From Pseudomonas sp. ACN8 (GTDB lineage: Bacteria > Pseudomonadota > Gammaproteobacteria > Pseudomonadales > Pseudomonadaceae), in contig NZ_MRCS01000009.1 of the NCBI RefSeq assembly GCF_002303925.1, positions 62,001-126,000 of the forward strand: a DNA stretch of 64,000 nt. Reading direction: 5' to 3'. This document shows, in pieces, positions 1 to 8,313 of the stretch. The number at the start of each line of letters is the position of its first letter. Positions within the stretch are counted from its first letter, which is position 1. A program made the position numbers and the translations under genes. A model generated the notes under the pieces. That model was not told the DNA's origin. It saw only the letters and a program-made list of their open reading frames with translations, and did no database searches.

Positions 1-180
1 GCCGGGTTCGACAGTCCGATCGGTGACCGCCAGGGGCTGGCCGCCGATTTGCCGGACTTGCTCCTGGGTCATGCCGGTGTCGACTTTCGCGACCAGCGGC
101 TGGTCCTGGTAGATCGAGTTGGTGCTGCAGCCTGCCAACGCGGTCAGTGCGACGACCAGCGTGAATAGAGGCCTGTTCAT
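1..180 (-). CDS. osmE: OsmE-like outer-membrane lipoprotein (partial, C-terminus off the window)
   Basis: The first 60 codons read as a lipoprotein: a short hydrophobic signal ending in a lipobox (LAGC, Cys near residue 18), followed by a SmpA/OmlA-like segment with the pattern VDTGMTQEQVRQIGG. That pattern is typical of OsmE, a small osmotically induced envelope lipoprotein of Pseudomonas and enteric bacteria. The ATG at 180 is preceded by GGGAG. The gene runs off the left edge, so its length and C-terminus cannot be judged. Another small SmpA-fold lipoprotein is possible. The small gene ending 13 bases upstream (194-433) is probably in the same transcript. Confidence 0.65.
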   Translation of the reverse strand, partial: MNRPLFTLVVALTALAGCSTNSIYQDQPLVAKVDTGMTQEQVRQIGGQPLAVTDRTVEPG

Positions 181-193
181 GGCAGCGCTCCCG

Positions 194-433
194 CTATTGA
201 GCCTTGTTGCGGCTAATGACCTTGGCTTTCACTTCCTCGGCGTAGCCGGACAGTTTTTCTTCATCACCCTGAAACAAAGAACACAATCTTTGAACGGCTT
301 GCGCGTCGGCTTCGCTCCCGAGCAGGCGCAATTGCTGCTCTATTCGCAGAAGCTCCACGGCCGACCAGCGCAAATCTGACGCAAGCCCTTGCAGATCACG
401 CCGAAGTTCCTGTTCCGATTCGTTAAGCCACAT
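194..433 (-). CDS. Small helical protein of unknown function
   Basis: A 79-residue, charged, almost entirely helical protein starting MWLNESEQEL. I do not recognise the family. There is no signal peptide or membrane segment, and its leucine/glutamate/glutamine spacing suggests a helical hairpin. The start at 433 is chosen over an upstream codon at 457 because a near-perfect Shine-Dalgarno (AGGAGG, five bases before the ATG) fits it. It lies 13 bases upstream of the osmE-like gene on the same strand, suggesting co-transcription and perhaps shared stress control. Confidence 0.6.
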   Translation of the reverse strand: MWLNESEQELRRDLQGLASDLRWSAVELLRIEQQLRLLGSEADAQAVQRLCSLFQGDEEKLSGYAEEVKAKVISRNKAQ

Positions 434-599
434 GATGACCTCCTGAACTCTGCACACCGAAATTTTAGACCTCTTTACCGCACAGGATGTTGTGTTCGTC
501 TGAATCGGTGGGGTTTCCTTTGGTCGGGAAAACTACAGCGAACGAGGAAATAAGCTGTCCTACTCTAGAGCCGGTTTTTCCTACGGGGGGCGACGTCAA

Positions 600-785
600 A
601 TGACCGCAACCGATGATTTCAGGGCTCGGGCCCACGAGTTGATCGCTGACCTGGAGGCGGCGACCAACGAGATGATGCAACTGGTATCGGCCCGTCAACT
701 CAGCGGGCCGCAATGGGAGCAAGTCACACAACGCCAGCATGAAGCCTACGAAAGATGGATGGATTATCTGAATTCAAGGAACTAA
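600..785 (+). CDS. Small cytoplasmic hypothetical protein (61 residues)
   Basis: A 61-residue acidic helical protein (starts MTATDDFRAR, ends with a Tyr/Trp-rich helix). It has a plausible purine-rich ribosome site (GGGGGGCGA) and good third-position GC bias. I do not recognise a family. It is flanked by a promoter-sized gap toward the divergent gene at 194-433 and is followed by the lipoprotein at 884. The call rests on codon use and length only. Confidence 0.45.
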   Translation: MTATDDFRARAHELIADLEAATNEMMQLVSARQLSGPQWEQVTQRQHEAYERWMDYLNSRN

Positions 786-883
786 CCCTGACAAGCGATA
801 TCAATGACACGCCGAATCGTTGGGGGATGGCTGTAGGGACGACGGCGAGCTACATTCTCTTTTTTCTAATTTAAGGAAACAGC

Positions 884-1219
884 ATGCGGATGTTGATGGG
901 GGGAGTCGTGTTGGCATTGCTGGGCGGGTGTTCGTTGCCGGCGTCGCTGGTACCGGGCGAGCCGAATGTCAGTAAGCACAGCGAGAAGGCGCCAAAAGAG
1001 TATGCGGCGTGCGTGTTGCCTGCCTGGCAAAAGGAAGTATCGAATACGACCCAGATTTCGATATCCAACGGATACCGCATCACCGCGCCCAGCGTAATCA
1101 CGGCCGACGAAGTGGTGGATATCGTGAAGTACAAGGACGGCAGCCGGGTTTCGCTGTATCAGGGGCCGCCCTGGGCCAAGTCCGGCGACTTGCGCAAAAT
1201 CGTGCGCGACTGTTTGTAA
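884..1219 (+). CDS. Small predicted lipoprotein
   Basis: A 111-residue protein with a classic lipoprotein signal: Met-Arg, a hydrophobic stretch, then LLGGC with the lipid-modified Cys at residue 16. The mature part has two more cysteines, one in the middle and one next to last, which could form a disulfide in the periplasm. AAGGA seven bases before the ATG supports the start. I do not recognise the family. A rho-independent terminator follows at 1275-1306, shared with the converging Rrf2 gene. Confidence 0.65.
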   Translation: MRMLMGGVVLALLGGCSLPASLVPGEPNVSKHSEKAPKEYAACVLPAWQKEVSNTTQISISNGYRITAPSVITADEVVDIVKYKDGSRVSLYQGPPWAKSGDLRKIVRDCL

Positions 1220-1274
1220 GCGCGAGAGGGTGAAAATCGGTCACCGACCGTTTTTCGACTCCATTGAAAAAAGG

Positions 1275-1306
1275 CCGGATGCCTGGCGTGCATCCGGTTT
1301 TTTTTG
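1275..1306. terminator. Bidirectional rho-independent terminator
   Basis: A perfect 8-bp stem (CCGGATGC/GCATCCGG) with a 7-base loop is flanked by an A-run on the left and eight Ts on the right. It can therefore end both the lipoprotein transcript and the converging Rrf2 transcript. Confidence 0.8.
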
Positions 1307-1312
1307 TGTGGA

Positions 1313-1873
1313 TCAGTCCGAAAGGTTGGTCGTCGGGATGATTTGCTCACCGGTCTGGGCGGCACTTTTGCGTTCTCGGCGCTCGGTCATCCAGCTTTCC
1401 ACTTTGACGCCGAACTCTGGCGGGGCCTTGCGTCCGAATTTCCTGGCGATGTCGAGGATGGTTTGTTGGGCGAGGGCCTCTTCCATGCGTTTTTGCGCAA
1501 CCATCATCGCGCCATTGATAGCGCACAGTCCGTCCAATGCCCATTCAGGCGGGGCACCATTAAACACTGCGCAACGACCACGGATCTCCCGGCAATCGAA
1601 TATCGACTTGCGGCCGTCGATGGCGTTGACGATATCCAGCAAGGTGATTTCGTCAGCCGGCCGGGCCAGCTTGAAGCCACCGCGCATGCCTTCAGTGGCG
1701 ACCACCAGATTGGCCTTGGCCAGCTTGGTGAAGATTTTCGCCAGATAGTCCTGGGGGACACCTTGCAGATCGGCAAGGTCGCGCACGCTCGCTTCGCGTG
1801 AGTCGCCGCCGTTACCCACCAGAAAAAGCAGGCAGTGAATGCCGTATTCGACACCCGCGCTGTAAAGAGACAT
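1313..1873 (-). CDS. Rrf2-family transcriptional regulator with three conserved cysteines
   Basis: A 186-residue Rrf2 protein. The winged-helix N-terminus (MSLYSAGVEYG...VPQDYLAKIF...GGFKLARP) is typical of IscR/NsrR/RsrR. Three cysteines (about residues 94, 101 and 117) lie in the usual Fe-S-ligand region, so it may sense redox, nitric oxide or iron through a cluster. The ATG at 1873 is chosen over a start at 1900 because it gives the normal family N-terminus. It is divergent from the NAD(P)H dehydrogenase at 2184, a pairing that suggests it controls that flavoprotein. Which ligand it senses cannot be told from sequence. Confidence 0.85.
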   Translation of the reverse strand: MSLYSAGVEYGIHCLLFLVGNGGDSREASVRDLADLQGVPQDYLAKIFTKLAKANLVVATEGMRGGFKLARPADEITLLDIVNAIDGRKSIFDCREIRGRCAVFNGAPPEWALDGLCAINGAMMVAQKRMEEALAQQTILDIARKFGRKAPPEFGVKVESWMTERRERKSAAQTGEQIIPTTNLSD

Positions 1874-1986
1874 GCAAATCTCCGACTGAATTAGTCGCAA
1901 ATTCTAGCAGCAGAAAGCAAGCAAGGCAACGAATCCCTCCTCGCCCAATCTTTTTTTCATGACCGAAAACGCTCCTGTGACTCGCT

Positions 1987-2001
1987 GAATACAGGGTATT
2001 C
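1987..2001. promoter_or_regulatory. Candidate operator (GAATAC-N3-GTATTC) between divergent genes
   Basis: A perfect 6-bp inverted repeat with a 3-base spacer sits in the 310-base gap between the Rrf2 gene and the flavoprotein gene. Rrf2 regulators bind short palindromes, so this is a plausible operator. No other gene-like content is seen in the gap (1874-2183). Confidence 0.3.
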
Positions 2002-2183
2002 GGCTCATGGGTCACGGTTTTCGATGGCCGCTCTCGATAAAAACCTGTTGCAGGATTTAACTTGGATCAATACAGTCGTAGTTGCTCGGTCGCAGTGGCA
2101 GGCGCTTATCCAGGTACAACCCGGCGTCGGTCCTTGAACCCCTCAACGATTTTCAACACTTGGCTATCCCCCTGGAGTTAAAG

Positions 2184-3386
2184 ATGAAGCAGCACATTCT
2201 GGTAATCGGCGCAGGTTTCGGTGGCATGTGGACCGCTTTGAGTGCCACGCGCCTGTTCGACATTCACGGCCACAACGACGTTGAAGTGACCGTGCTGGCT
2301 CCCCAGGCCGAGCTGCGTGTGCGCCCGCGCTTCTATGAGCCGAACGCCCACCAACTGGCCGCGCCGATTGGCGAGCTGTTCGATGCCGTAGGGGTCAGGT
2401 TCATCAAGGGCGCGGCACAGACCATCAACGTCGAACAGAAACGGGTCGGCTATGTCGATGCGGCGGGTGCCCAACAAGTTTGCAGCTACGACAAACTCGT
2501 TCTGGCCACCGGCAGCCGCCTGGCTTCGCCGAACACGCCGGGCGTGGCCGAACATGCCTTCGACGTCGATCAGATCGAACAGGCCGTGCGTCTGGAAAAC
2601 CACCTCAAGGCACTGGCCAATCAGCCCGAAAGCAAGGCGCGCAACACGGTGGTGGTGGCCGGTGGCGGTTTCACCGGGATCGAAACGGCGACTGAAATGC
2701 CGAGCCGCCTGCGGGCCATCCTCGGCGACCGTGCCGACATCAATGTGATCATCGTCGACCGCGGCGATAAGATTGGCGGCTCGATGGGTGAGGAAATTGC
2801 CGAATCGATCGTCGAGGCCAGCCTGGCAACCGGCGTGCAATGGCACTTGAAAGCCTCGGTGGTGTCGGTCGATGCCAACGGCGTGACCCTGTCCGATGGT
2901 GCTCGCATCGACGCAAATACCGTGGTCTGGACCACCGGCGTCCGCGCCAGCTCCCTGACCGAGCAGATTCCGGCCGAACGCGATCACCTGGGCCGTCTGC
3001 ATGTCGATGCACACCTGAAAGTCATTGGTCAGGACGACATCTTCGCCACCGGCGACGTTGCCTATGCGGCCAGTGACGAGATCGGCAACTACGCCTTGAT
3101 GACCTGTCAGCACGCTATTTCGCTCGGCCGCCATGCCGGCAACAACGTCGCCGCGCAGCTTCTCGGTGTGAACCCGACGCCCTACAGCCAGCCGAAGTAC
3201 GTGACCTGTCTCGATCTGGGCACCTGGGGCGCGGTGTACACCGAGGGTTGGGATCGTCAGGTCAAGTTGGTCAAGCATGAAGCCAAGGCATTGAAGACTC
3301 AGATCAACACCCAGTGGATCTACCCACCGGCGGCTGATCGCGCCTCGGCGCTGGCTTCGGCGGATCCGATGATTCCTGTGGCCTGA
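2184..3386 (+). CDS. NDH-2-like FAD-dependent NAD(P)H dehydrogenase
   Basis: A 400-residue flavoprotein of the pyridine-nucleotide-disulfide/NDH-2 fold. An FAD-binding GAGFGG follows the first strand, a second dinucleotide motif (AGGGFTG) sits mid-protein for NAD(P)H, and a TGD motif near residue 290 is the second FAD contact. Likely role: two-electron oxidation of NAD(P)H with quinone or another acceptor at the inner membrane. There is no transmembrane helix, as in other NDH-2 enzymes. The start at 2184 (MKQHILVIG, GGAG seven to nine bases upstream) is chosen over 2082. The divergent Rrf2 gene suggests redox-responsive control. Terminator at 3411-3448. Confidence 0.8.
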   Translation: MKQHILVIGAGFGGMWTALSATRLFDIHGHNDVEVTVLAPQAELRVRPRFYEPNAHQLAAPIGELFDAVGVRFIKGAAQTINVEQKRVGYVDAAGAQQVCSYDKLVLATGSRLASPNTPGVAEHAFDVDQIEQAVRLENHLKALANQPESKARNTVVVAGGGFTGIETATEMPSRLRAILGDRADINVIIVDRGDKIGGSMGEEIAESIVEASLATGVQWHLKASVVSVDANGVTLSDGARIDANTVVWTTGVRASSLTEQIPAERDHLGRLHVDAHLKVIGQDDIFATGDVAYAASDEIGNYALMTCQHAISLGRHAGNNVAAQLLGVNPTPYSQPKYVTCLDLGTWGAVYTEGWDRQVKLVKHEAKALKTQINTQWIYPPAADRASALASADPMIPVA

Positions 3387-3410
3387 TTGATTCGAACATC
3401 ACGTCTGAAT

Positions 3411-3448
3411 AAAAAATCCCGCTCGGGTTCGCCTGAGCGGGATTTTTT
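3411..3448. terminator. Rho-independent terminator after the flavoprotein gene
   Basis: A long stem (AAAAAATCCCGCTC with GAGCGGGATTTTTT) and a 10-base loop with U-tract, 25 bases after the stop codon. Confidence 0.85.
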
Positions 3449-3465
3449 ACGCGTTGATTGCTTGT

Positions 3466-3515
3466 GTGAAATTTACCGTGTATTTTTTCATGAAATTAAA
3501 AATACAAAATTTCAC
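3466..3515. promoter_or_regulatory. Nested inverted repeat in front of the puu-like operon
   Basis: Two perfect 9-bp inverted repeats are nested: GTGAAATTT (3466-3474) pairs with AAATTTCAC (3507-3515), and inside it TGTATTTTT (3479-3487) pairs with AAAAATACA (3498-3506). A 10-bp palindrome TTTCATGAAA (3486-3495) spans the left inner arm and the centre. It abuts the ribosome site (GAGG, 3516-3519 region) of the oxidase gene at 3524. It could be the operator for the XRE-cupin regulator at 4839 or an RNA hairpin that masks the ribosome site. Confidence 0.5.
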
Positions 3516-3523
3516 GAGGCCGT

Positions 3524-4813
3524 ATGTTTCAGCAATCCACCCGGCATGTCGCCAGTTACTACGCCCATACCTGCGCCGATCGTCTGGTCGATCGAGCCGC
3601 ACTGGAAGGTGAGCAAGACACCGAAGTGCTGATCATCGGGGCCGGTTTCAGTGGCTTGCACACGGCTTTACGCCTGGCGCTGGCCGGCAAGCGCGTGACC
3701 TTGCTCGAAGCCAGCCGGGTGGCCTGGGCCGCGTCCGGGCGTAATGGCGGGCAGGCGATTCTCGGCTGGTCGTGCGACATGCCACCGCTGGAAGCGGCGC
3801 TGGGTTACGAGCGGGCTCGGCGCCTGTGGGACGGCATGCGCTGGGCCGCGCGCGAGCTGCGTGACTTGCCCGGCCGGCATGAGTTCGATTGCGACTACCG
3901 CGCCGGCCATCTCTGGACCTCGGTGATGCCCCGTCGGGTAGGCCTGCTGACCGAATGGCAACACGAGGCCAGCCACAAGTGGGGCCACGACAAACTGCAA
4001 TTTATCGAGCGCAGCGATTTGCCGCGGTGGGTTGCCAGCGAGCGCTATCAGGCCGGCCTGTTCGATCCCGAGGGCGGGCATCTGAATCCGCTGAAACTGG
4101 CCCTGGGCCTGGCCGATGCGATCGAGCGTGCCGGTGGCCGCATCCATGAGCTAAGCAAGGCGCTGAGCTATGGCGAGGAGGGCGACGGGTTTGTGGTGAC
4201 CACCGAGGGCGGTCGTATTCGCGCCGACGTGCTGGTGCTGGCGTGCAACGCTTACCTCGACCGACTCGACCCGCAACTGGCCAGTTGCGTATTGCCGGTC
4301 GGGACCTATCAGGTCGCGACTGCACCGCTGACGAAGGAGCAAGCCACCGCGTTGCTGCCGAGTAACGTGTGCGTGACCGACAACCAGTTCGTGCTCGACT
4401 ATTTCCGCCGCACCCCGGACAACCGCCTGCTGTTCGGCGGCGGTTGCACTTACCTGGGCGGGATGCCGAAGGATATCGCCGCCGCGACCCGGCCGTTCCT
4501 GGAACGGGTGTTCCCGCAACTCACCGGCGTCGATCTGGAGTTCGCCTGGGGCGGCCACATCGACCTGACCCTCAAGCGCACGCCGGATATCGGCCGCCGT
4601 GGCGATCTGTACTGGATGCAGGGGTATTCCGGGCATGGTGTGCTGCCGACACTGGCCGCGGCGCGGGCGGTGTCCGACGCGGTACTCGGTCAGCCCGACG
4701 AGTTGTCCCTGTACCAGGGACTGAACAACGGCAGTTTTCCCGGCGGCAAATACCTGGCCGCGCCGCTGGAAGCCATCGGCAAGGCCTGGTATCGACTGCG
4801 CGACAGCATTTGA
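3524..4813 (+). CDS. puuB: FAD-dependent amine oxidoreductase, gamma-glutamylputrescine oxidase-like
   Basis: A 429-residue DAO-family flavoprotein. The FAD-binding motif GAGFSGLHTA is at about residues 39-48, followed by SGRNGGQ, the covalent or close-contact FAD region of PuuB/OrdL-type enzymes, and a C-terminal GYSGHGV motif. Family role: oxidation of gamma-glutamylputrescine or a related gamma-glutamylated amine to an aldehyde with H2O2 release. It is followed by an XRE-cupin regulator and a glutamine-synthetase-like ligase, the PuuA partner, which supports polyamine catabolism. puuC and puuD are not adjacent. The exact amine is inferred from context only. Confidence 0.7.
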   Translation: MFQQSTRHVASYYAHTCADRLVDRAALEGEQDTEVLIIGAGFSGLHTALRLALAGKRVTLLEASRVAWAASGRNGGQAILGWSCDMPPLEAALGYERARRLWDGMRWAARELRDLPGRHEFDCDYRAGHLWTSVMPRRVGLLTEWQHEASHKWGHDKLQFIERSDLPRWVASERYQAGLFDPEGGHLNPLKLALGLADAIERAGGRIHELSKALSYGEEGDGFVVTTEGGRIRADVLVLACNAYLDRLDPQLASCVLPVGTYQVATAPLTKEQATALLPSNVCVTDNQFVLDYFRRTPDNRLLFGGGCTYLGGMPKDIAAATRPFLERVFPQLTGVDLEFAWGGHIDLTLKRTPDIGRRGDLYWMQGYSGHGVLPTLAAARAVSDAVLGQPDELSLYQGLNNGSFPGGKYLAAPLEAIGKAWYRLRDSI

Positions 4814-4838
4814 AGCGACACTTTCTGGAAGCCTCTAG

Positions 4839-5393
4839 ATGGACATGCAAGAAGAAATCTCGGCGCTGGCGATCCTGATCCAGGACCTGCGCAAGCACAA
4901 GAAGTACACCCTGAAGGAACTGGCGGACAAAATCGGGCGCTCCGTGGGGTTTCTGTCCCAGGTCGAGCGCGGCCTGTCGCGCCCGACCGTGGCGGACTTG
5001 ACCGCCATCAGCGAAACCCTGGGGGTGCCGACCACCTATTTCTACAGCCTGCCCAAACCCATGGCCTTGTCCTGGGTCACCCGCCCCGACGAGCGCCGCA
5101 CGCTGTACTACGCCGACGGCATCACCGACATCCTCGTTTCGCCAAAGATGCGCGCATCGTTCTCGATGCTCGAAAGCCAGCTGGAGCCCGGTGCCAGCAG
5201 CGGCGACCGGCACATGAAGGACAGTTCCGAGCAGGGCGGTTATGTCCTGGAAGGGGAGCTGACCCTGTGGCTCGACGATAAGGAACCGGTGACCCTGCAT
5301 CCCGGCGACAGCTTTCAACTGGCCAGCCATGCGCACTGCCGCTACGGCAACCTGTCCGACCAACTGACCCGCGTGCTTTGGGTTTACACCTGA
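4839..5393 (+). CDS. XRE-cupin transcriptional regulator, PuuR type
   Basis: A 184-residue protein with an N-terminal helix-turn-helix (about residues 15-70, containing GFLSQVERGLSRPTVADL) and a C-terminal cupin (about 110-180). This is the same architecture and size as E. coli PuuR, the putrescine-responsive repressor. It lies 25 bases after the oxidase gene and its end is 20 bases before the ligase gene, so the three form an operon. Likely job: repressing the operon until a polyamine or its product binds the cupin. The inverted repeat at 3466-3515 is the obvious candidate target. Confidence 0.8.
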   Translation: MDMQEEISALAILIQDLRKHKKYTLKELADKIGRSVGFLSQVERGLSRPTVADLTAISETLGVPTTYFYSLPKPMALSWVTRPDERRTLYYADGITDILVSPKMRASFSMLESQLEPGASSGDRHMKDSSEQGGYVLEGELTLWLDDKEPVTLHPGDSFQLASHAHCRYGNLSDQLTRVLWVYT

Positions 5394-5413
5394 TAACAAC
5401 AAGGAACAAAACG

Positions 5414-6760
5414 ATGGATGCTGTGTGCTCTGAACTGCTGGCCGAGGTTCGCAACTTCCGCCACTGCAACCCCGAAGTGCGATACGTCGACCTGATCTCC
5501 CTGGACATTCCGGGGCATTTCTACGGCAAGCGCTACCCGATCGAGATGCTGGAAAAAGTCGCTGCCGGCAGTGCACTGAAGTTGCCGCAGAACTGCGTGC
5601 TGCTCGGCACCCAGGGCGGGCTGTTCAAGATCGGCGATTACTGCTTCAACGATGGTGACCCGGATGCGCTGCGCCGTTTGGTGCCTGGCACCTTGAAGCT
5701 CGTGACCTGGGAAAAGCAGCCCTTGGGCCAGATGCTGATTACCTCCGACGGCACACAAAAACCCATCGAATTCGAACCCCGCGAAGTGCTGGCGCGGGTG
5801 CTGGACCGGCTCAAGCACAAGGGCATTTTCCCGGTGGTGGCCTTCGAGTTGGAGTTCTACCTGTTCGACAGCCGCCTGAAGGACGGCTTGCCGCAATTTC
5901 CCCGTGACGAGCTGAGCGGCGATGCGGATGATCAGCCGAACATGCACATCGAACGCTTGTCGCGATTCGCCCCGGTGCTCGATGAAATGGTCGAGACCGC
6001 GCGTGAGCAAGGCGTCGATGCCACGGTGATCACCGCCGAGCTCGGCCCGGGCCAGTTCGAAATCAACTTCGGCCATTGCGATGACGGCCTGCGCGCCGCC
6101 GACTGGGCGGCCCTGTTCTGTCGCAGCACCCGAGGCGTGGCGCTCAAGCACAACTACCGCGCCAGCTTCATGGCCAAACCCTACCTGCAGCACCCGGGCA
6201 GCGGTATGCACGTGCACGTCAGCCTGTATGACCAGGCCGGCAACAACCTGTTGGCGGCGAACGGGCAGCGGGCGTTGCGTCATGCCGTGGCCGGTTGCCT
6301 GGATGTGTTGCCGCACTGCATGCCGATCTTTGCCCCGAACCACAACGCCATGCGCCGTTTGAGCGGCACGGTGAACGTCGCGTCCCGCGCCAGTTGGGGC
6401 TTCGAGGATCGCGATGCCTGCTTGCGTATTCCAGAGTCGGACATCAAGAACCTGCGCATCGAACATCGCCTGGCGGGCGCCGATGCCAACCCTTATTTGG
6501 CGTTGGCGGCGATTCTGGTAGGGCTGGAACAGGGTCTTGAAGGGGAGCGCGAGCCGATTGCACCGCTCAACGAAGACCGCGGCAGTGGCATCGATTTTCC
6601 GCTGGAAATGCTCGAAGCGGTGCAGTCCATGCAAAATCATGCATCGCTGCGCGAAGGCTTGGGGGCGGAGTTTGTGGACGTCTACTGCGAAAACAAACGT
6701 CAGGATCATCTGGCATTTCTGCATGACATCAGCGCGCGGGAGTATCGCTGGTTTCTCTAG
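5414..6760 (+). CDS. puuA: Glutamine-synthetase-family ligase, gamma-glutamylputrescine synthetase-like
   Basis: A 448-residue GS-fold ligase. GS motifs are visible: a catalytic barrel strand with AFELEFYLF, the metal-binding AELGPGQFEINFGH, the ATP-site HPGSGMHVHVSL, and a C-terminal EHRLAGADANPYL. Family members that are not true glutamine synthetases attach glutamate to amines such as putrescine. The ATG at 5414 is chosen over 5378 because AAGGA lies in front of it and it leaves the regulator gene intact. Operon context with a PuuB-like oxidase makes gamma-glutamylamine synthesis the best reading; another amine substrate is possible. Confidence 0.75.
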   Translation: MDAVCSELLAEVRNFRHCNPEVRYVDLISLDIPGHFYGKRYPIEMLEKVAAGSALKLPQNCVLLGTQGGLFKIGDYCFNDGDPDALRRLVPGTLKLVTWEKQPLGQMLITSDGTQKPIEFEPREVLARVLDRLKHKGIFPVVAFELEFYLFDSRLKDGLPQFPRDELSGDADDQPNMHIERLSRFAPVLDEMVETAREQGVDATVITAELGPGQFEINFGHCDDGLRAADWAALFCRSTRGVALKHNYRASFMAKPYLQHPGSGMHVHVSLYDQAGNNLLAANGQRALRHAVAGCLDVLPHCMPIFAPNHNAMRRLSGTVNVASRASWGFEDRDACLRIPESDIKNLRIEHRLAGADANPYLALAAILVGLEQGLEGEREPIAPLNEDRGSGIDFPLEMLEAVQSMQNHASLREGLGAEFVDVYCENKRQDHLAFLHDISAREYRWFL

Positions 6761-6896
6761 TCTCCCTTAGAAAATATTTGGATATTGAAGGGGTTAGAAG
6801 GATTAGTAACTGGATAGTGAATAAAAATATCTTGTTACAGGCCGAAATATTCCGTAATATCCGCGCCGCGTTCACCACCACGGTTTATGCATTTTT

Positions 6897-6936
6897 AAAT
6901 CCCAGGCGTCCATCAGCTGCCTGGGATTTTTTTTGC
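6897..6936. terminator. Bidirectional terminator between puuA-like and permease genes
   Basis: An 11-bp stem (AAATCCCAGGC/GCCTGGGATTT) followed by a T-run, between converging genes. The preceding 6761-6896 is AT-rich and shows no convincing gene. Confidence 0.8.
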
Positions 6937-6943
6937 CTGAAAT

Positions 6944-8308
6944 TTAGTCGGCCGCTGACTCCATCATCGGCGCTCGCTTGCCGAGCTTCATCAGCCAGTA
7001 ATAACTCAACCCCGGCACCAGCAACCCGACCACCCATGCCAGATCCACTCCGTCCAGCGCCGTGGCTACCGGGCCGACGTACAGCGTGGTGTTCATGAAC
7101 GGAATTTCCAGGGCAATCGCCAGCAGGAAACTGCCGCAGGCGATCCAGTTGATGCGTCCGTAGATCCCGTTCAGGTCGAAGATGTCGTCAATCCGGTACT
7201 GGCCTTTGCGCAGGCAGTAGTAGTCCACCAGATTGATCGCCGTCCACGGGATCAGGAAATAGCTCATGAAGAAGATGAAGTTGAGGAAGAAGTTGATGAA
7301 ATCGTCCTGACTGATGGTGCACAGGGCCGTGGCCACCAGGCTGATCAGCAGCATGAACACACCGCGTACTCGCGGGGTCACCTTGAGTCGGGCGAAAGGC
7401 TCGATCACGGTGATGGTCGACATGAACGCGCCGTACAGGTTGAACACGTTGATCGACACCTGACCGTAGACGATGAAGGCGAACAGCAGCACCGCGCCAG
7501 CGCCGAACAGACCGGCGACATGCCCACCGACGTTGCTGGAAAAGTCGCCGATGCCGACGCTCAGGATCGCCCCGAGAATCATCATCCACGCGCCGCCGCT
7601 GACCGTGCCGGCGTAGCTGTACCAGAACACCTGGGCAGTCGGCGTGCTGCTCGGCAGGTAGCGTGAGTAGTCGGCGACGTAAGGCGCGTAGGACAGTTGC
7701 CAGGTCACGGCAATGCTCACCGCCACCAGGAACTTCGACAGCGAGAAGCCGGTTGGCAGCCATTGTTCGGCCGGGATCGGCAACTGCAAGGCGAGCACCG
7801 TGGCCGCCACGAACACCACCAGCGACAGAATCGACAGCAGCTTCTGCAAGCGGTGGATCAACCGATAGCCATAGAGCGCGACGACGAAGCACAGCGCGCC
7901 GATCAGGTAGATATTGCCGGACATCGACAGCGGGCTGACCGACTCCAGCGCCTGGGCCGCGAGCAAGGTGTTGCTGACGAAGAAGCCCAGGTAGATCAGC
8001 ATCACGAACAGCAGCGGCAGCACCGCCCCCAACACGCCGAATTGCGCCCGGCTCTGGATCATTTGCGGAATGCCCAGCTTCGGTCCCTGGGCCGAGTGGG
8101 AGGCCATGAAGATCGCCCCCAGCAACGAGCCGATGATGATCGCCAGCGCACTCCAGAACAGGTTGAGCCCCATCACCACCGGCAACACGCCGGAGGCAAT
8201 GGTGGTGATGTTCATGTTGGCGCCGAACCAGATATAGAACAGCGAACCCGGCTTGCCGTGGCGTTCAGGCTCGGGGATGAAATCGATGCTTCTTTTTTCG
8301 ACTTGCAT
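6944..8308 (-). CDS. NCS1-family nucleobase/heterocycle permease
   Basis: A 454-residue protein with about twelve hydrophobic segments and the NCS1 (cytosine/purine/hydantoin/allantoin permease) signatures: an N-terminal motif FYIWFGANMN and GPKLGIPQMIQSRAQFG after the second helix. It would import a nitrogen heterocycle or related cation through the inner membrane. The ATG at 8308 has GGAG eight bases before it; a GTG at 8317 is less likely. It starts 5 bases after the isochorismatase-type gene, so the two are co-transcribed. A second NCS1 gene is at 11352. Substrate not predictable. Confidence 0.85.
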   Translation of the reverse strand: MQVEKRSIDFIPEPERHGKPGSLFYIWFGANMNITTIASGVLPVVMGLNLFWSALAIIIGSLLGAIFMASHSAQGPKLGIPQMIQSRAQFGVLGAVLPLLFVMLIYLGFFVSNTLLAAQALESVSPLSMSGNIYLIGALCFVVALYGYRLIHRLQKLLSILSLVVFVAATVLALQLPIPAEQWLPTGFSLSKFLVAVSIAVTWQLSYAPYVADYSRYLPSSTPTAQVFWYSYAGTVSGGAWMMILGAILSVGIGDFSSNVGGHVAGLFGAGAVLLFAFIVYGQVSINVFNLYGAFMSTITVIEPFARLKVTPRVRGVFMLLISLVATALCTISQDDFINFFLNFIFFMSYFLIPWTAINLVDYYCLRKGQYRIDDIFDLNGIYGRINWIACGSFLLAIALEIPFMNTTLYVGPVATALDGVDLAWVVGLLVPGLSYYWLMKLGKRAPMMESAAD

Positions 8309-8313
8309 GGCGA

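Noticed and set aside
2178..3278. 366-codon minus-strand open frame
   Set aside because: Exactly antisense to the flavoprotein gene, with His/Val/Ala-rich shadow composition and no domain.
5384..6724. 446-codon minus-strand open frame
   Set aside because: Antisense to the PuuA-like ligase, which has clear GS motifs.
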